Origin: Gracilibacteraceae bacterium
GTDB taxonomy: Bacteria > Bacillota > Desulfitobacteriia > Desulfitobacteriales > Syntrophobotulaceae
Direction: 5' to 3'
Assembly: GCA_031270805.1 (NCBI GenBank)
Contig: JAISWK010000144.1
Coordinates: 1 to 38,299 of the forward strand
Length of the DNA stretch: 38,299 nucleotides
The notes under the pieces are model-generated. The model made no database searches. It saw nothing but the letters and a program-made list of their open reading frames with translations, and was not told where the DNA came from. Below are positions 7,492-16,326 of the stretch, in pieces; within the stretch, counting starts at the first letter, position 1; each line of letters begins with the position of its first letter. The translations under genes were made by a program, and so were the position numbers.

Positions 7492-8682
7492 TTGGATATC
7501 GCAACACTGATGGAGACGGGCGAACAATGCCTGATGCGCACGAACGCCCGTCTGCCCCTGGCGCTTTGCCGGGGGGAAGGTTCCTGGGTCTGGGATACGG
7601 ACGGCAAGCGTTACTTGGATTTTGTCACGGGGCTGGCCGTCACATCGCTCGGACACGCGCACCCGGAGCTCGTCCGGGTGATCCGGGAACAGGCCGGCCT
7701 GATGCTTCATTCATCCAATTTATATTGGAATGAGCCGCAGGTGCGGCTGGCCCGGGCCCTGACGGAACACTCCTTCGCCGAGAGGGCGTTTTTTTGCAAC
7801 AGCGGGGCGGAAGCGAACGAGGGCGCGATCAAACTGGCGCGCAAACACGCCAAACAGCATTACGGCAGCCATAAAACGAAAATAATCAGCCTGCGCGGGT
7901 CGTTTCACGGGCGGACGCTGGCCGCGCTGACCGCCACCGGCCAGGAAAAATACCGTCGGGGCTTCGAGCCTTTGCCCGCCGATTTCGCCTATGCGGAACG
8001 TGACGACGTCGCCGCCCTGGAAGAAATATTGGACGAAAACACGGCGGCCTTTTTTCTGGAACCGGTGCTGGGCGAGGGCGGCGTGTTCCCGTTGAGCAAG
8101 GAATTTATGCTTGCCGCGAGAAATATTTGCACGAAAAAAGGAATTTTGCTGGTCTTTGACGAAATACAGACCGGTATGGGCAGAAGCGGGTACTTGTTTG
8201 CGCATGAGACATATGGCGTAACCCCCGATGTCATGACGCTGGCCAAGGCTCTGGCTAACGGCATCCCCGTCGGCGCCCTGCTGGCGGGCGGGTCGGCGGC
8301 GGAAACCTTTGCCCCCGGAGATCATGCTTCGACCTTCGGCGGCAATCTTCTGGCTGCGGCCGTCGCGAACCGGGTGGTGGAGATCATGACGGAGGAAGGT
8401 TTTTTGCCTGCGGTGCGGGCCAAAAGCGCCTGGTTCGCCGCCGAACTGGGCAAACTGGCCCGGGCGGCCGGGATCGACGGAGAAGTGCGGGGACTTGGTT
8501 TTATGCTCGGCCTGCCGGTCGGGGAACGCGGGGCGCGGGTTACGGAATCCTGCCGCCGGCGAGGGCTGCTCCTGAATTGCATCGGCGGCGAAACGCTGCG
8601 TTTTTTACCGCCGCTGACCGTGTCGGAAACGGAGCTGGCGGCGGCGCTGGACATTCTGGCCCAAGCGTTGGCCGAAGCCTGA
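7492..8682 (+). CDS. argD: Acetylornithine aminotransferase
   Basis: ArgD transfers an amino group from glutamate to N-acetylglutamate semialdehyde to form N-acetylornithine, using PLP. The 396-residue class III aminotransferase shows FCNSGAEANEGAIKLAR (101-117), SFHGRT, LVFDEIQTGMGRSG (Asp223) and the PLP lysine Lys252 in TLAKALANGIP. The start is TTG at 7492, five bases after GAAGGG; an ATG at 7510 would remove part of the normal N-terminus. It follows argB closely. Some ArgD enzymes also serve lysine synthesis, which cannot be judged here. Confidence 0.95.
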   Translation: MDIATLMETGEQCLMRTNARLPLALCRGEGSWVWDTDGKRYLDFVTGLAVTSLGHAHPELVRVIREQAGLMLHSSNLYWNEPQVRLARALTEHSFAERAFFCNSGAEANEGAIKLARKHAKQHYGSHKTKIISLRGSFHGRTLAALTATGQEKYRRGFEPLPADFAYAERDDVAALEEILDENTAAFFLEPVLGEGGVFPLSKEFMLAARNICTKKGILLVFDEIQTGMGRSGYLFAHETYGVTPDVMTLAKALANGIPVGALLAGGSAAETFAPGDHASTFGGNLLAAAVANRVVEIMTEEGFLPAVRAKSAWFAAELGKLARAAGIDGEVRGLGFMLGLPVGERGARVTESCRRRGLLLNCIGGETLRFLPPLTVSETELAAALDILAQALAEA

Positions 8683-8715
8683 ATATATTATTTTGCGGAG
8701 GATTAAGGAAAGTCG

Positions 8716-9906
8716 ATGAAACTCTCTCGAAGGATCATGGCGATCCAACCGTCAGCCACGCTGGCGGTGGACGCTAAGGCCAAGGAATTAAGCGCGCTGG
8801 GCAAAGACGTTATCTCTTTCGGCGCCGGCGAGCCGGATTTTATTTCACCGCCGGCGGCATTCGCCTACGCGCGCCGGGCCATGGAGGAAGGACGGACGCA
8901 TTATCCGCCCACGCCGGGCATCCCGGAATTGCGCCAAGCCATAAGCGATTATTATCGGGAGCGTTTCGGCCTGACGATCGCGCCGGCCCAGATCGTCGTG
9001 GGCTGCGGCGCGAAGCCGATGATATATGAAGCGCTGGCGGCCATTGTCGATCCGGGGGACGAGGTAATTCTCCTCGCACCGACCTGGGTCAGCTATATCG
9101 AGCAAGTGCGGCTCGCGGACGGCAAAATCGTTATCGTCGATACGGAAAAAACGAATTTTATCCCCGCGATCCGGGAAGTGGAACAAGCGATTACACCGCG
9201 GACAGCGGCGATATTGCTCAACTCGCCCTCCAATCCGACCGGGGTAATGTACGACGCGGATACCTTAAAAAAAATTGGCGCGCTGGCGGTTAAACATGAT
9301 TTATGGCTTATATGGGATGAAATATATGAACAACTGGTCTATGGCGACAATCGGCATTTTCACCCCCTGCAGCTCATGCCGGAATTGGCGGAGCGCGTCA
9401 TTACGATCAACGGCGTGAGCAAATCCCATGCCATGACTGGCTGGCGCATCGGCTACGCCTTCGGCCCGCAGGAGGTAATGAATAAGATCAACGCTTTGCA
9501 GAGTCATTTTACGTCCGGAGCGACGTCGATCGCCCAGTGGGCGGCGCTGGGCGCCATGCGCGAGGGCGGGGGCGAGAGCCAAAAAATGCGGGAAGCGTTC
9601 CAGGCCCGTCGCGCCCTCATCTGCGGGCTGCTGGCCGCTATGCCGCATATCAGTTTCCCGGAACCGCAGGGAGCTTTCTATGTTTTCGTAAATATCAAAA
9701 ATTGCCTCGGCAAGTCATATAAAGGACAATTATTAAAAGATGATATTGAATTTTGCGCGTCCCTGCTGGAGGCGGAATTAGTGGCCGTCGTGCCGGGCGG
9801 CGCATTTTTTGCTCCCGGATATATCCGGGTTTCCTACGCTGTCGCGGATGGGGTAATCCGAGAGGGAATGGCAAGGTTGGGAAGATTTTTGGCGGAAATC
9901 ACATAA
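8716..9906 (+). CDS. Class I aminotransferase, aspartate aminotransferase type
   Basis: The protein is a 396-residue PLP enzyme. Motifs are SFGAGEPDF (34-42), NSPSNPTG (169-176), DEIYEQLVY (201-209), the PLP lysine Lys236 in GVSKSHAMTGWRIGY, and Arg244 for the substrate carboxylate. This pattern is the bacterial AspC/AatA subgroup Ib, most often converting aspartate and 2-oxoglutarate to oxaloacetate and glutamate. Prephenate aminotransferases share the fold, so exact specificity is open. The ATG follows GGAGGATTAAGGA. It lies 33 bases after argD and probably shares its transcript. Confidence 0.93.
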   Translation: MKLSRRIMAIQPSATLAVDAKAKELSALGKDVISFGAGEPDFISPPAAFAYARRAMEEGRTHYPPTPGIPELRQAISDYYRERFGLTIAPAQIVVGCGAKPMIYEALAAIVDPGDEVILLAPTWVSYIEQVRLADGKIVIVDTEKTNFIPAIREVEQAITPRTAAILLNSPSNPTGVMYDADTLKKIGALAVKHDLWLIWDEIYEQLVYGDNRHFHPLQLMPELAERVITINGVSKSHAMTGWRIGYAFGPQEVMNKINALQSHFTSGATSIAQWAALGAMREGGGESQKMREAFQARRALICGLLAAMPHISFPEPQGAFYVFVNIKNCLGKSYKGQLLKDDIEFCASLLEAELVAVVPGGAFFAPGYIRVSYAVADGVIREGMARLGRFLAEIT

Positions 9907-9913
9907 ATAGGAT

Positions 9914-9972
9914 AAAAAAATATCTTTTTTACAAAAAAACTATAGACAAACGAAAGTGGTTAGTGTTAAAAT
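9914..9972 (+). promoter_or_regulatory. Promoter of the main type IV pilus operon with A/T tracts
   Basis: TAGACA at 9943-9948 and TAAAAT at 9967-9972 are 18 bases apart. Upstream are tracts A7 (9914-9920), T6 (9925-9930) and A7 (9933-9939), about one helical turn apart, resembling an UP element or bent DNA. A CCGTCCC/GGGGACGG hairpin follows in the leader near 9985-10004. The first gene begins at 10023. Confidence 0.55.
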
Positions 9973-10022
9973 CAGAGCATGGCCCGTCCCGGACAGGGGA
10001 CGGCAGGGAAGGAGGAGCGCGT

Positions 10023-10610
10023 ATGGCCCTTGGTCAACCCAAGAGGCGCGGGAAAACTGATTCGTTGACAGATTTTTTTCGCCGGCACAGGATGTGGCGC
10101 ATTCTGTTGCCGTTGGCGGTGGTTTCCGTTTTGACGGTTGTTCTTTTAGTTAATATGGCGCCGCGGCCGGAATCGCCGCCGGAAAAAGAAGCGATTCCCG
10201 TCCTGGCCGCCTCCGGCAATGAAAACCTCGTGGAAATCCTGCCTCAGACGGAACGGGAGGACGACGCCCCCGCCTTTGACGGGGAGGATGGAGAGGGAAC
10301 GGCCGGAGAAGGGACTGAGGGCGAACTGATTGACGAGTCGGGTAACAGGCTTTATCCCACGAAAGATCCGTTTGCCGACGCCGAATTAACAAATATTACC
10401 TTCGTCGGCGCCCTCTTGAGCGGCGATGGTTCCGGCGTGGCTATGCTGAGGGGAGGCGACACCTCCTACATAGTGAGGACGGGCGACTTCGTCGGCAAAT
10501 CCGCCTGGCAGATCGCTTCGCTGACGGCGGATAGCGTAACGCTGAAAAACGGGGCGGTAACCAGAGTCTTGTATATGGATAAACCGGATTTAACAGATAT
10601 AATAAAATAG
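10023..10610 (+). CDS. PilP/GspC-like type IV pilus assembly protein
   Basis: The 195-residue protein has a basic N-terminus, one membrane segment at about 25-43 and an acidic, Glu/Gly-rich linker at about 50-110. The C-terminal domain begins LYPTKDPFADAELTN and contains SYIVRTGDFVGKSAWQ. The DPF phrase followed by a small beta domain with a Gly-Asp turn is what PilP and GspC homology regions look like. It is anchored by a membrane helix rather than a lipobox. The ATG at 10023 is chosen for its AAGGAGG site. As first gene of the operon it would link the inner PilMNO complex to the LysM/secretin-N protein encoded next. Sequence support for the PilP name is moderate. Confidence 0.65.
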   Translation: MALGQPKRRGKTDSLTDFFRRHRMWRILLPLAVVSVLTVVLLVNMAPRPESPPEKEAIPVLAASGNENLVEILPQTEREDDAPAFDGEDGEGTAGEGTEGELIDESGNRLYPTKDPFADAELTNITFVGALLSGDGSGVAMLRGGDTSYIVRTGDFVGKSAWQIASLTADSVTLKNGAVTRVLYMDKPDLTDIIK

Positions 10611-10636
10611 AAAAATAAGGAAGGGGAGGGTATAAG

Positions 10637-11851
10637 TTGTTTGTCGCGAAATGGCGCAAGGGTATGGCCGGAGGACTGATAGTTTTTATATTTTTGAGCC
10701 TGGCCTTGGCCCCGCTTCCGGCCGGAGCTTCCGAGACCGCGGCCGACTCGGATCTGGGGGAGGCGGAATATGTGGTCAGGGCGGGCGATACGCTGGAGGG
10801 CATCGCCCGGCAGTACGGCGTTGGGGTGGACGAGCTGGCCGAACTGAACGGCATCACGAACAAAAGCCTCATCAATACGGGGCAGGTGCTGAAGCTCCCG
10901 GGCATAGAGCCGCCGAGCACCGCCGGGGAGGGAGTGCCGAGCGCCCCCTCTGTCTCCATGGATTCCTCTCTCATCTCCATTGACGTGCGCGATGTGGATA
11001 TCAGGGATGTGCTTTCGGCTTTGGCGATCAGCGCGGGAATAAATATCGTGTATAAAGGCGGTTCCGTGAGGGTCACCCTGCGCCTGGAGAATGTCACGCC
11101 GACAGCGGTGTTGGATTATATCACCCGGATCGCCAATGTGGTGTACCAGCGCAGCGGTTCGACGATCATCGTCGCCACCCGCGGCGACTTTACCAATTAT
11201 TTTTACGAGCAGGAAGCGATCGCCTCTTTCAGACTGCATTACCTGAACGGGGAGCAGGTGACGGAAAAACTCCAGGACGGGTTTTTACCCAACTCAATCA
11301 GCATCCTGTACCATGAAGGCGGGAGTCGTTATCTGTGGGTCAAGGGTCTGCCGGAGGAACTGGCGCGGGTGAGACAGGTGCTGGATTTGTTGGACACTTC
11401 GGAGAATATTCAGAGCGGCAGCGACGCTGTACCGGAGCATTTGAAGTTTATCCACCTTTCTTACCTGACCGGCGTGGAATTCAGCACCATATTGTCCAGC
11501 CTCGGTTTTGGCTCGGGCATAGCCATGCAGTCTGATTCGATGAACCTGCTCTACGTGGGCAACGACGATGATTTTGCCGTTATCGCCAAAATCCAGGAAA
11601 TCGTGGATGTGAAGCAGTCGTCCACGACGGTCAAGCGCGTGATAGATTTTGCCGACAACGAGGAAGGCTATACGCGTCTGCAGATCCGCCGCGATTTGAT
11701 CTGTGAAATGACGGGCATATCGCCGTCGCGTTTCTATATATCGAGCAATATCGCCAAGTCTGAGAGCGGCTACCGCTATATTATGTATTTGCGCGGCACG
11801 CCGGAGGAAGCGGCGGAGGTCGGGCGAGTCGTGTCTCAAATCGGCGGCTGA
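10637..11851 (+). CDS. LysM plus secretin N-domain protein without a secretin barrel
   Basis: The protein has 404 residues and a TTG start after GGGGAGGG. A signal peptide spans about 1-31 (ALAPLPAGAS). Residues 44-88 are a LysM domain (YVVRAGDTLEGIARQYGV ... LKLPG), which binds peptidoglycan. Residues 111-180 are an STN-type domain (ISIDVRDVDIRDVLSALA). Residues about 195-255 and 268-328 look like secretin N modules ending LWVKGLPEEL and LLYVGNDDDF. The protein stops near residue 404 without the beta-barrel of PilQ/GspD. It occupies the pilQ slot of the operon. A peptidoglycan-anchored ring or guide for the pilus in a cell without an outer-membrane secretin is an inference. Confidence 0.8.
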   Translation: MFVAKWRKGMAGGLIVFIFLSLALAPLPAGASETAADSDLGEAEYVVRAGDTLEGIARQYGVGVDELAELNGITNKSLINTGQVLKLPGIEPPSTAGEGVPSAPSVSMDSSLISIDVRDVDIRDVLSALAISAGINIVYKGGSVRVTLRLENVTPTAVLDYITRIANVVYQRSGSTIIVATRGDFTNYFYEQEAIASFRLHYLNGEQVTEKLQDGFLPNSISILYHEGGSRYLWVKGLPEELARVRQVLDLLDTSENIQSGSDAVPEHLKFIHLSYLTGVEFSTILSSLGFGSGIAMQSDSMNLLYVGNDDDFAVIAKIQEIVDVKQSSTTVKRVIDFADNEEGYTRLQIRRDLICEMTGISPSRFYISSNIAKSESGYRYIMYLRGTPEEAAEVGRVVSQIGG

Positions 11852-11862
11852 CAGGTGGCGTG

Positions 11863-12936
11863 ATGGAGTGGAATGTCAACGAACTGCTGAGGCGCACCGT
11901 ACAGAAAAAGGGATCCGATCTGCACATCGCCGTGGCCAAGAAACCATGCATCCGCATCAACGGCGCTCTGACGGAGGAAGAAGATTGGCCGCCGCTGAAA
12001 CCGCAGGATGTGGAGAATCTCTTGCTGCCGCTGCTGAAAGAGGAGCAGCAGGCACGGCTGCGCGAAAGCTGGGAACTGGACTTTTCCTACGCCATTCAAG
12101 ACTGCGGCCGCTTCCGCGGCAATATTATCTGGCAGCGCGGCACTCTGGCGGCGGTTTTTCGGGCCGTGCCCTTTCGCATCCCGAAATTTGACGATCTCGG
12201 TCTGCCGGAAGACGCGCGCCGCCTCTGTTCGCTGCCGCGGGGTCTCGTGCTTGTGACCGGGCCGACCGGCAGCGGCAAATCCACGACGCTGGCGGCCATG
12301 ATCAATTTGATTAACGAGACTTACGCCCATAATATCGTTACGGTGGAAGACCCGATTGAGTTTTTGCACAGCCATAAACGCTCCATCGTCCGGCAGCGGG
12401 AGATTGGCACGGACACCCACAGTTTTGCCAACGCCTTGCGCCAGGTGCTAAGACATGATCCCGACGTGATTATGATCGGGGAAATGCGGGATATTGAGAG
12501 CATCGGCATCGCCGTGACCGCGGCGGAAACCGGCCATCTCGTTTTTTCCACTTTGCATACCCAGACGGCGCCGCTGACGATTTCCCGCATCATCGACTCG
12601 TTCCCCGAGGGCCAGCGCCAGCAGATAAGGCAGCAACTCTCCAATTCGCTCCGGGCGGTGATCTCGCAAAAACTCATGCCGACGGCGGACGGGCAGGGCC
12701 GGGTCGCGGCCATTGAGTATATGATCGATACGCCGGCCGTGCGGAGCATTATCCGGGAAGGCAAGGAACATCAACTGTACAGCAGTATTCAGACCGGACA
12801 AAATATTGGGATGCAGACCCTCGATCAGGCCTTGCTCCGCCTTATGCAGCAGGGCCGGGTGGCGCGGCGGGACGCGCTGGAAAACGCCGTCGATCGGAGC
12901 GAACTGGAGCGGCTGATACAGCAGGCGGTGTTTTAA
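11863..12936 (+). CDS. pilT: Type IV pilus retraction ATPase, first copy
   Basis: PilT is a hexameric cytoplasmic ATPase that depolymerises the pilus. The 357-residue protein has Walker A GPTGSGKST (133-141), the Asp box TVEDPIEF, Walker B DVIMIGEMRD (201-210), the His box GHLVFSTLHT and the C-terminal AVRSIIREGKEHQLYS, close to the PilT signature AIRNLIRE. GTG at 11860 and ATG at 11863 are adjacent; ATG is preferred because AGGTGG then has a normal distance. It lies 11 bases after the LysM protein and 11 before pilC. A second PilT homologue is at 28286-29356. Confidence 0.93.
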   Translation: MEWNVNELLRRTVQKKGSDLHIAVAKKPCIRINGALTEEEDWPPLKPQDVENLLLPLLKEEQQARLRESWELDFSYAIQDCGRFRGNIIWQRGTLAAVFRAVPFRIPKFDDLGLPEDARRLCSLPRGLVLVTGPTGSGKSTTLAAMINLINETYAHNIVTVEDPIEFLHSHKRSIVRQREIGTDTHSFANALRQVLRHDPDVIMIGEMRDIESIGIAVTAAETGHLVFSTLHTQTAPLTISRIIDSFPEGQRQQIRQQLSNSLRAVISQKLMPTADGQGRVAAIEYMIDTPAVRSIIREGKEHQLYSSIQTGQNIGMQTLDQALLRLMQQGRVARRDALENAVDRSELERLIQQAVF

Positions 12937-12947
12937 CGGAGGTTATT

Positions 12948-14171
12948 ATGGCGTTATTTAGGTATGAAGCGTTTAATATACAGGGGCAGGTCGTTACGGG
13001 CGAGATAAGCGCCGATACGCAAACGGCGGCTTTGAGCCGCCTGCAGGAAGGCGGTCTCACCGCTTATGATCTGCAGGAAACAAAAGAAAAAACCAAGAAA
13101 AAAAGTTCGGCCCTGTTCAGCGCCCGGAAAGTCACTTTCGGCGATCTTTCCGTGTTCAGCCGCCAGCTGGGCGTGATGATTAACGCCGGCATCCCGGTGA
13201 CGCGGGCGATCTCCACCTTGAGCAAGCAGACCTCAAACCCGACGATGGCCGGCGCGCTGGAGGCGATAGCCCGCGACGTGGAGGGCGGTTCCGGTCTCGG
13301 GGACGCCTTCGAGCGCCACCCCAAGGTTTTTAACGAATTGTACGTGTCGATGCTGCGGGCGGGCGAACTCGGCGGCATATTAGAAACGACGCTCTTGCGC
13401 CTGGCGGAGCAGCTGCGCCGGGACAAACAGCTGACCGATAGCGTCAAAAGCGCGATGAATTATCCGAAGATCATCATGATTTTTGCCTCGGTGGTTTTTC
13501 TGGCCATGCTGGTTTTTCTCGTGCCTATTTTTCAGGGCATGATGGTCGAAGGAGCGGAGGTACCGGCCATTTCCGCCTTTATTTTCGCCTGGTCGGCCAG
13601 TATCCGCAAATTCTGGTATTTCTGGATTCTCGGCGCCACCGTACTCGTGGTTATCCTGCTGACCTTTATCAGCAGCAAAACCGGACACCGGATTTACGAA
13701 AATCACAAATTGCACTTGCCGGTTTTCGGGGAGATCAACCTCAAGTCGGTTATCGCCCGGTTCTGCCGCACGCTGGCGACTTTGCTTGAGGGCGGCATCC
13801 CGATTGTCCAGGCGCTGCAGAGCGCCGGCCCCACCGCCGGCAGCGACGTGCTGGCCGCAGTGGTGGCGACGGCGGCCCATCAGATTGAAGAAGGGCGCAG
13901 CATATCGGCCCCGCTGGAACAGAGCGGCGTGTTCCCGCCGATGGTCACCCACATGATAGCCGTCGGCGAGGAATCCGGTACGCTGCCGGAGCTGCTCGAC
14001 CGGATCGCTGATTTTTACGAGGAGGATGTGGCGCTGCTTTCGCGCCAGCTGGCGCAGCTGCTGGAGCCATTCATGCTGATCGGTATCGGTCTGCTGGTCG
14101 GCAGCATGCTCATCGCCATGTATATTCCCATGTTCTCATCGCTGGTCGGCAGCGCCGCCACCGGCGGTTGA
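12948..14171 (+). CDS. pilC: Type IV pilus inner-membrane platform protein
   Basis: PilC is the polytopic platform that the PilB and PilT motors act on. The 407-residue protein begins FRYEAFNIQGQVVTGEI and has the two repeated T2SSF domains: one with SVFSRQLGVMINAGIPVTRAI, the second with ARFCRTLATLLEGGIPIVQAL. Membrane segments lie near residues 175-195, 223-243 and 375-397. The region KEKTKKKSS (about 46-54) is a basic linker. The ATG follows CGGAGGTT. Position between pilT and pilM is typical. Confidence 0.95.
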   Translation: MALFRYEAFNIQGQVVTGEISADTQTAALSRLQEGGLTAYDLQETKEKTKKKSSALFSARKVTFGDLSVFSRQLGVMINAGIPVTRAISTLSKQTSNPTMAGALEAIARDVEGGSGLGDAFERHPKVFNELYVSMLRAGELGGILETTLLRLAEQLRRDKQLTDSVKSAMNYPKIIMIFASVVFLAMLVFLVPIFQGMMVEGAEVPAISAFIFAWSASIRKFWYFWILGATVLVVILLTFISSKTGHRIYENHKLHLPVFGEINLKSVIARFCRTLATLLEGGIPIVQALQSAGPTAGSDVLAAVVATAAHQIEEGRSISAPLEQSGVFPPMVTHMIAVGEESGTLPELLDRIADFYEEDVALLSRQLAQLLEPFMLIGIGLLVGSMLIAMYIPMFSSLVGSAATGG

Positions 14172-14205
14172 GAAAACGGAGTGATTATTTGGAAAGAGGT
14201 GTGGT

Positions 14206-15138
14206 ATGGCCAAAAAAATGATCGGCCTCGAATTCGACGTACATGAACTGCGGGCGGTGGAAATGAACGGCGACCGGGTGGAGGCTTACGGCAAGGCGCC
14301 GATGGCGCCGGGCGTGGTCGAAGAAGGGTTTATCGCCCGGCCGGAGGAAGCCGGTCGGGCCTTGAAAGCCCTGCTGAAGCAGAATTCGTTCAAATGCACC
14401 GACGTCTGTATCGGCGTCAACAATCAGAACGTCATTGTGCGTATGGCCTCGTTCCGGAAGATGACGCCGGAAAAGCAGCGCAACCTCATAATGCTCCAGG
14501 CGCAGGAATTCATCCCCCTGCCGCTGGCGGAGCTGCAGCTGGACTATGTTCCCTGTCAGACGCGCATGAACGGGCAGGAGGAATTTCTGAACGTCCTCCT
14601 GGTAGGCGCGCGCAAAAAAATGCTGCAGGAGATCATGCATGTCGCATCAAGCGCCAAACTGCTCATCCACGACATCGACGCCGGTCTGCTGGCGGCGGGC
14701 CGGGCCGCTCTGGCCGCCAGCCGGGCGGAAGTATTCGGGGTACTGCAATTTGAAAGCGGCACCTTGAATATTCTGATATACAACGGCGAAACGATCGCTT
14801 TTGCCCGCTCCGTACAGATGGCCCCGGGTATCCGGCAGGAGATCATCCGCGGCGGCGCGCTGACGGAAATGTGCCTGACTTCGCTGAAAGAGGTGCTGGC
14901 GGCGGAAATGACCTCCTCCGTCAATTACTATCGGATGCAGAACGATAAACCGCTGGAGGAGGTCTATTTGTACGGTATGGCCAGCGAGGACGAACTGCAG
15001 CGCATAGCGACGCATGTGGGCGGACAGATAGGCGTCAATGTCAGCGTACCCCGGCTGTACCAGCATGTGGCCAGTATGCTGCCCGTACAGATATACGCCG
15101 GCTGTATCAGCCTGGCCAAAAAAGGAATGGGGGTGTAA
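14206..15138 (+). CDS. pilM: Type IV pilus assembly protein PilM (actin-like)
   Basis: PilM is a cytoplasmic actin/FtsA-fold protein that binds the N-terminal tail of PilN. The 310-residue protein starts MIGLEFDVHELRAVEM and shows the family segments LIMLQAQEFIPLPL, LNVLLVGARKKML and HDIDAGLLAAGRAALA. The late segment YLYGMASEDELQRI corresponds to the usual Gly-rich strand. Length is slightly below the ~350 residues of Gram-negative PilM. AGAGGTG precedes the ATG. It is followed after one base by pilN. Confidence 0.9.
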   Translation: MAKKMIGLEFDVHELRAVEMNGDRVEAYGKAPMAPGVVEEGFIARPEEAGRALKALLKQNSFKCTDVCIGVNNQNVIVRMASFRKMTPEKQRNLIMLQAQEFIPLPLAELQLDYVPCQTRMNGQEEFLNVLLVGARKKMLQEIMHVASSAKLLIHDIDAGLLAAGRAALAASRAEVFGVLQFESGTLNILIYNGETIAFARSVQMAPGIRQEIIRGGALTEMCLTSLKEVLAAEMTSSVNYYRMQNDKPLEEVYLYGMASEDELQRIATHVGGQIGVNVSVPRLYQHVASMLPVQIYAGCISLAKKGMGV

Positions 15139-15139
15139 T

Positions 15140-15697
15140 ATGTACGGCGTCAGCTTATTACCGCCTGAATATAAATCGCAGCTGCAGCAGGAAAAGCGCA
15201 CGCGGCTGATTGTACTCGTCGCTATCCTCGTGGCGGCCCTGATGCTGCTGGTTTTTCTCACCACGATGGTCTTCAAGTGGAGATATTCTATGGAGATAAG
15301 CGCGCTGCAAGTGGAGCAGGATCAGCTGCAGACCAGGATCAACGCGCTGAAAGACGAGGAGACTATCGTTAACGACTTGACGAACACCAAGCTGAATATT
15401 AACAACTTGGTGGCGTCCGCCAGCAAATTGAGCACCAATATCATCAGGATCGGGGACGCTCTGCCGGACGAGGTGACCGTCACGGAAATAGCGCTCGTAT
15501 ATGATTTGCAGACCATTGCCGGCACATTGAAATTGCAGGCCCCGGACGAACTGACGCTGCGGCAGTGCGTCGACCGGCTGCGCCTGCTGGACGGGGTGAC
15601 GAGCGTCGGCTGGAGTCAGCTGGTGACCACAGGCGAAGGTCTGACCCCCGTGAGTTGCACCGTGACGATGCAATTGCCGCGCGTCACGTTGAATTAA
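15140..15697 (+). CDS. pilN: Type IV pilus assembly protein PilN
   Basis: PilN is a bitopic inner-membrane protein of the alignment complex. The 185-residue protein begins MYGVSLLPPEYKSQLQQEK, in which the S-L-L-P-P-E phrase is the usual PilM-binding tail (INLLP in other species). One membrane segment lies at about 22-45. A coiled-coil stretch (about 55-85) and a small ferredoxin-like domain containing TVTEIALVYDLQTIAGTLKL follow. The start at 15140 is one base after the pilM stop, with GGGGGTG upstream; the frame is open earlier but inside pilM. Confidence 0.88.
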   Translation: MYGVSLLPPEYKSQLQQEKRTRLIVLVAILVAALMLLVFLTTMVFKWRYSMEISALQVEQDQLQTRINALKDEETIVNDLTNTKLNINNLVASASKLSTNIIRIGDALPDEVTVTEIALVYDLQTIAGTLKLQAPDELTLRQCVDRLRLLDGVTSVGWSQLVTTGEGLTPVSCTVTMQLPRVTLN

Positions 15698-15710
15698 GGA
15701 AGGAGAGAGC

Positions 15711-16292
15711 ATGAGCGTCAAATTGCCGAAAACCACGATAATTGCCCTGGCGCTGCTTTTCCTCGCGATCGTGGCCATGATTGCCCTGTCGGTGCTGAAC
15801 TATCTTTCGTTTTCCGGTCTGAGCGCCGATCTCGCCACCCTGGAAACGGCTGTCCGCGCTGATAACGCCCGCGTACAGGAACTGCAGGCGGCGATCACTA
15901 CAAAAGAACAGCTGCAGCAGGAACTGGTGGGGCTGAAACGGCGCGTGCCGGATGATCCGTCCACGATGGATTTTACCTACCTGCTGAAAGAACTGGGCTG
16001 GCGCAATCAGGGGGAAATCCGCGACGTCCAGTTCAGCGAGGCGGTACTGGACGGTTCTCTGCTGCGGCATACCTTCACGATGAAGTACGACGGCAAATAT
16101 TACCCGTTGGCCAACCTGCTGGAGGATATTGAGCGCCTGGAACGTTTTGTCCGCATCGGCAAGGTTACGCTGAAAAACGGCTCCGACACGGCGGCCATCG
16201 AAGTGGAAATAACGGCGGATGTATTCAGCCAGCCGCTGCCTGAACCGGTGGCGGAAGAAGCAGCGGCGGAAGCAGCGCCGGCGACGCAATAA
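15711..16292 (+). CDS. pilO: Type IV pilus assembly protein PilO
   Basis: PilO pairs with PilN in the inner membrane and contacts PilP. The 193-residue protein has one membrane segment at about 9-33, a coiled coil with LQAAITTKEQLQQELVGLKRRVP, and a ferredoxin-like domain with FTMKYDGKYYPLANLLEDIERLERFVRI, the most recognisable PilO segment. The C-terminus is an Ala/Glu/Pro-rich tail. AAGGAGAG precedes the ATG. It sits between pilN and pilB. Confidence 0.88.
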   Translation: MSVKLPKTTIIALALLFLAIVAMIALSVLNYLSFSGLSADLATLETAVRADNARVQELQAAITTKEQLQQELVGLKRRVPDDPSTMDFTYLLKELGWRNQGEIRDVQFSEAVLDGSLLRHTFTMKYDGKYYPLANLLEDIERLERFVRIGKVTLKNGSDTAAIEVEITADVFSQPLPEPVAEEAAAEAAPATQ

Positions 16293-16326
16293 ACCGAGGC
16301 GGCGGCGCTTCCCAAGGAGTGGTTAA

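Noticed and set aside
7510-7512. ATG at 7510 as the argD start
   Set aside because: It has no ribosome binding site at the right distance, while TTG 7492 has GAAGGG five bases upstream and a normal family N-terminus.
9753-10022. A longer start for the PilP-like protein
   Set aside because: The extension overlaps the end of the aminotransferase gene and the promoter; the ATG at 10023 has a strong AAGGAGG site.
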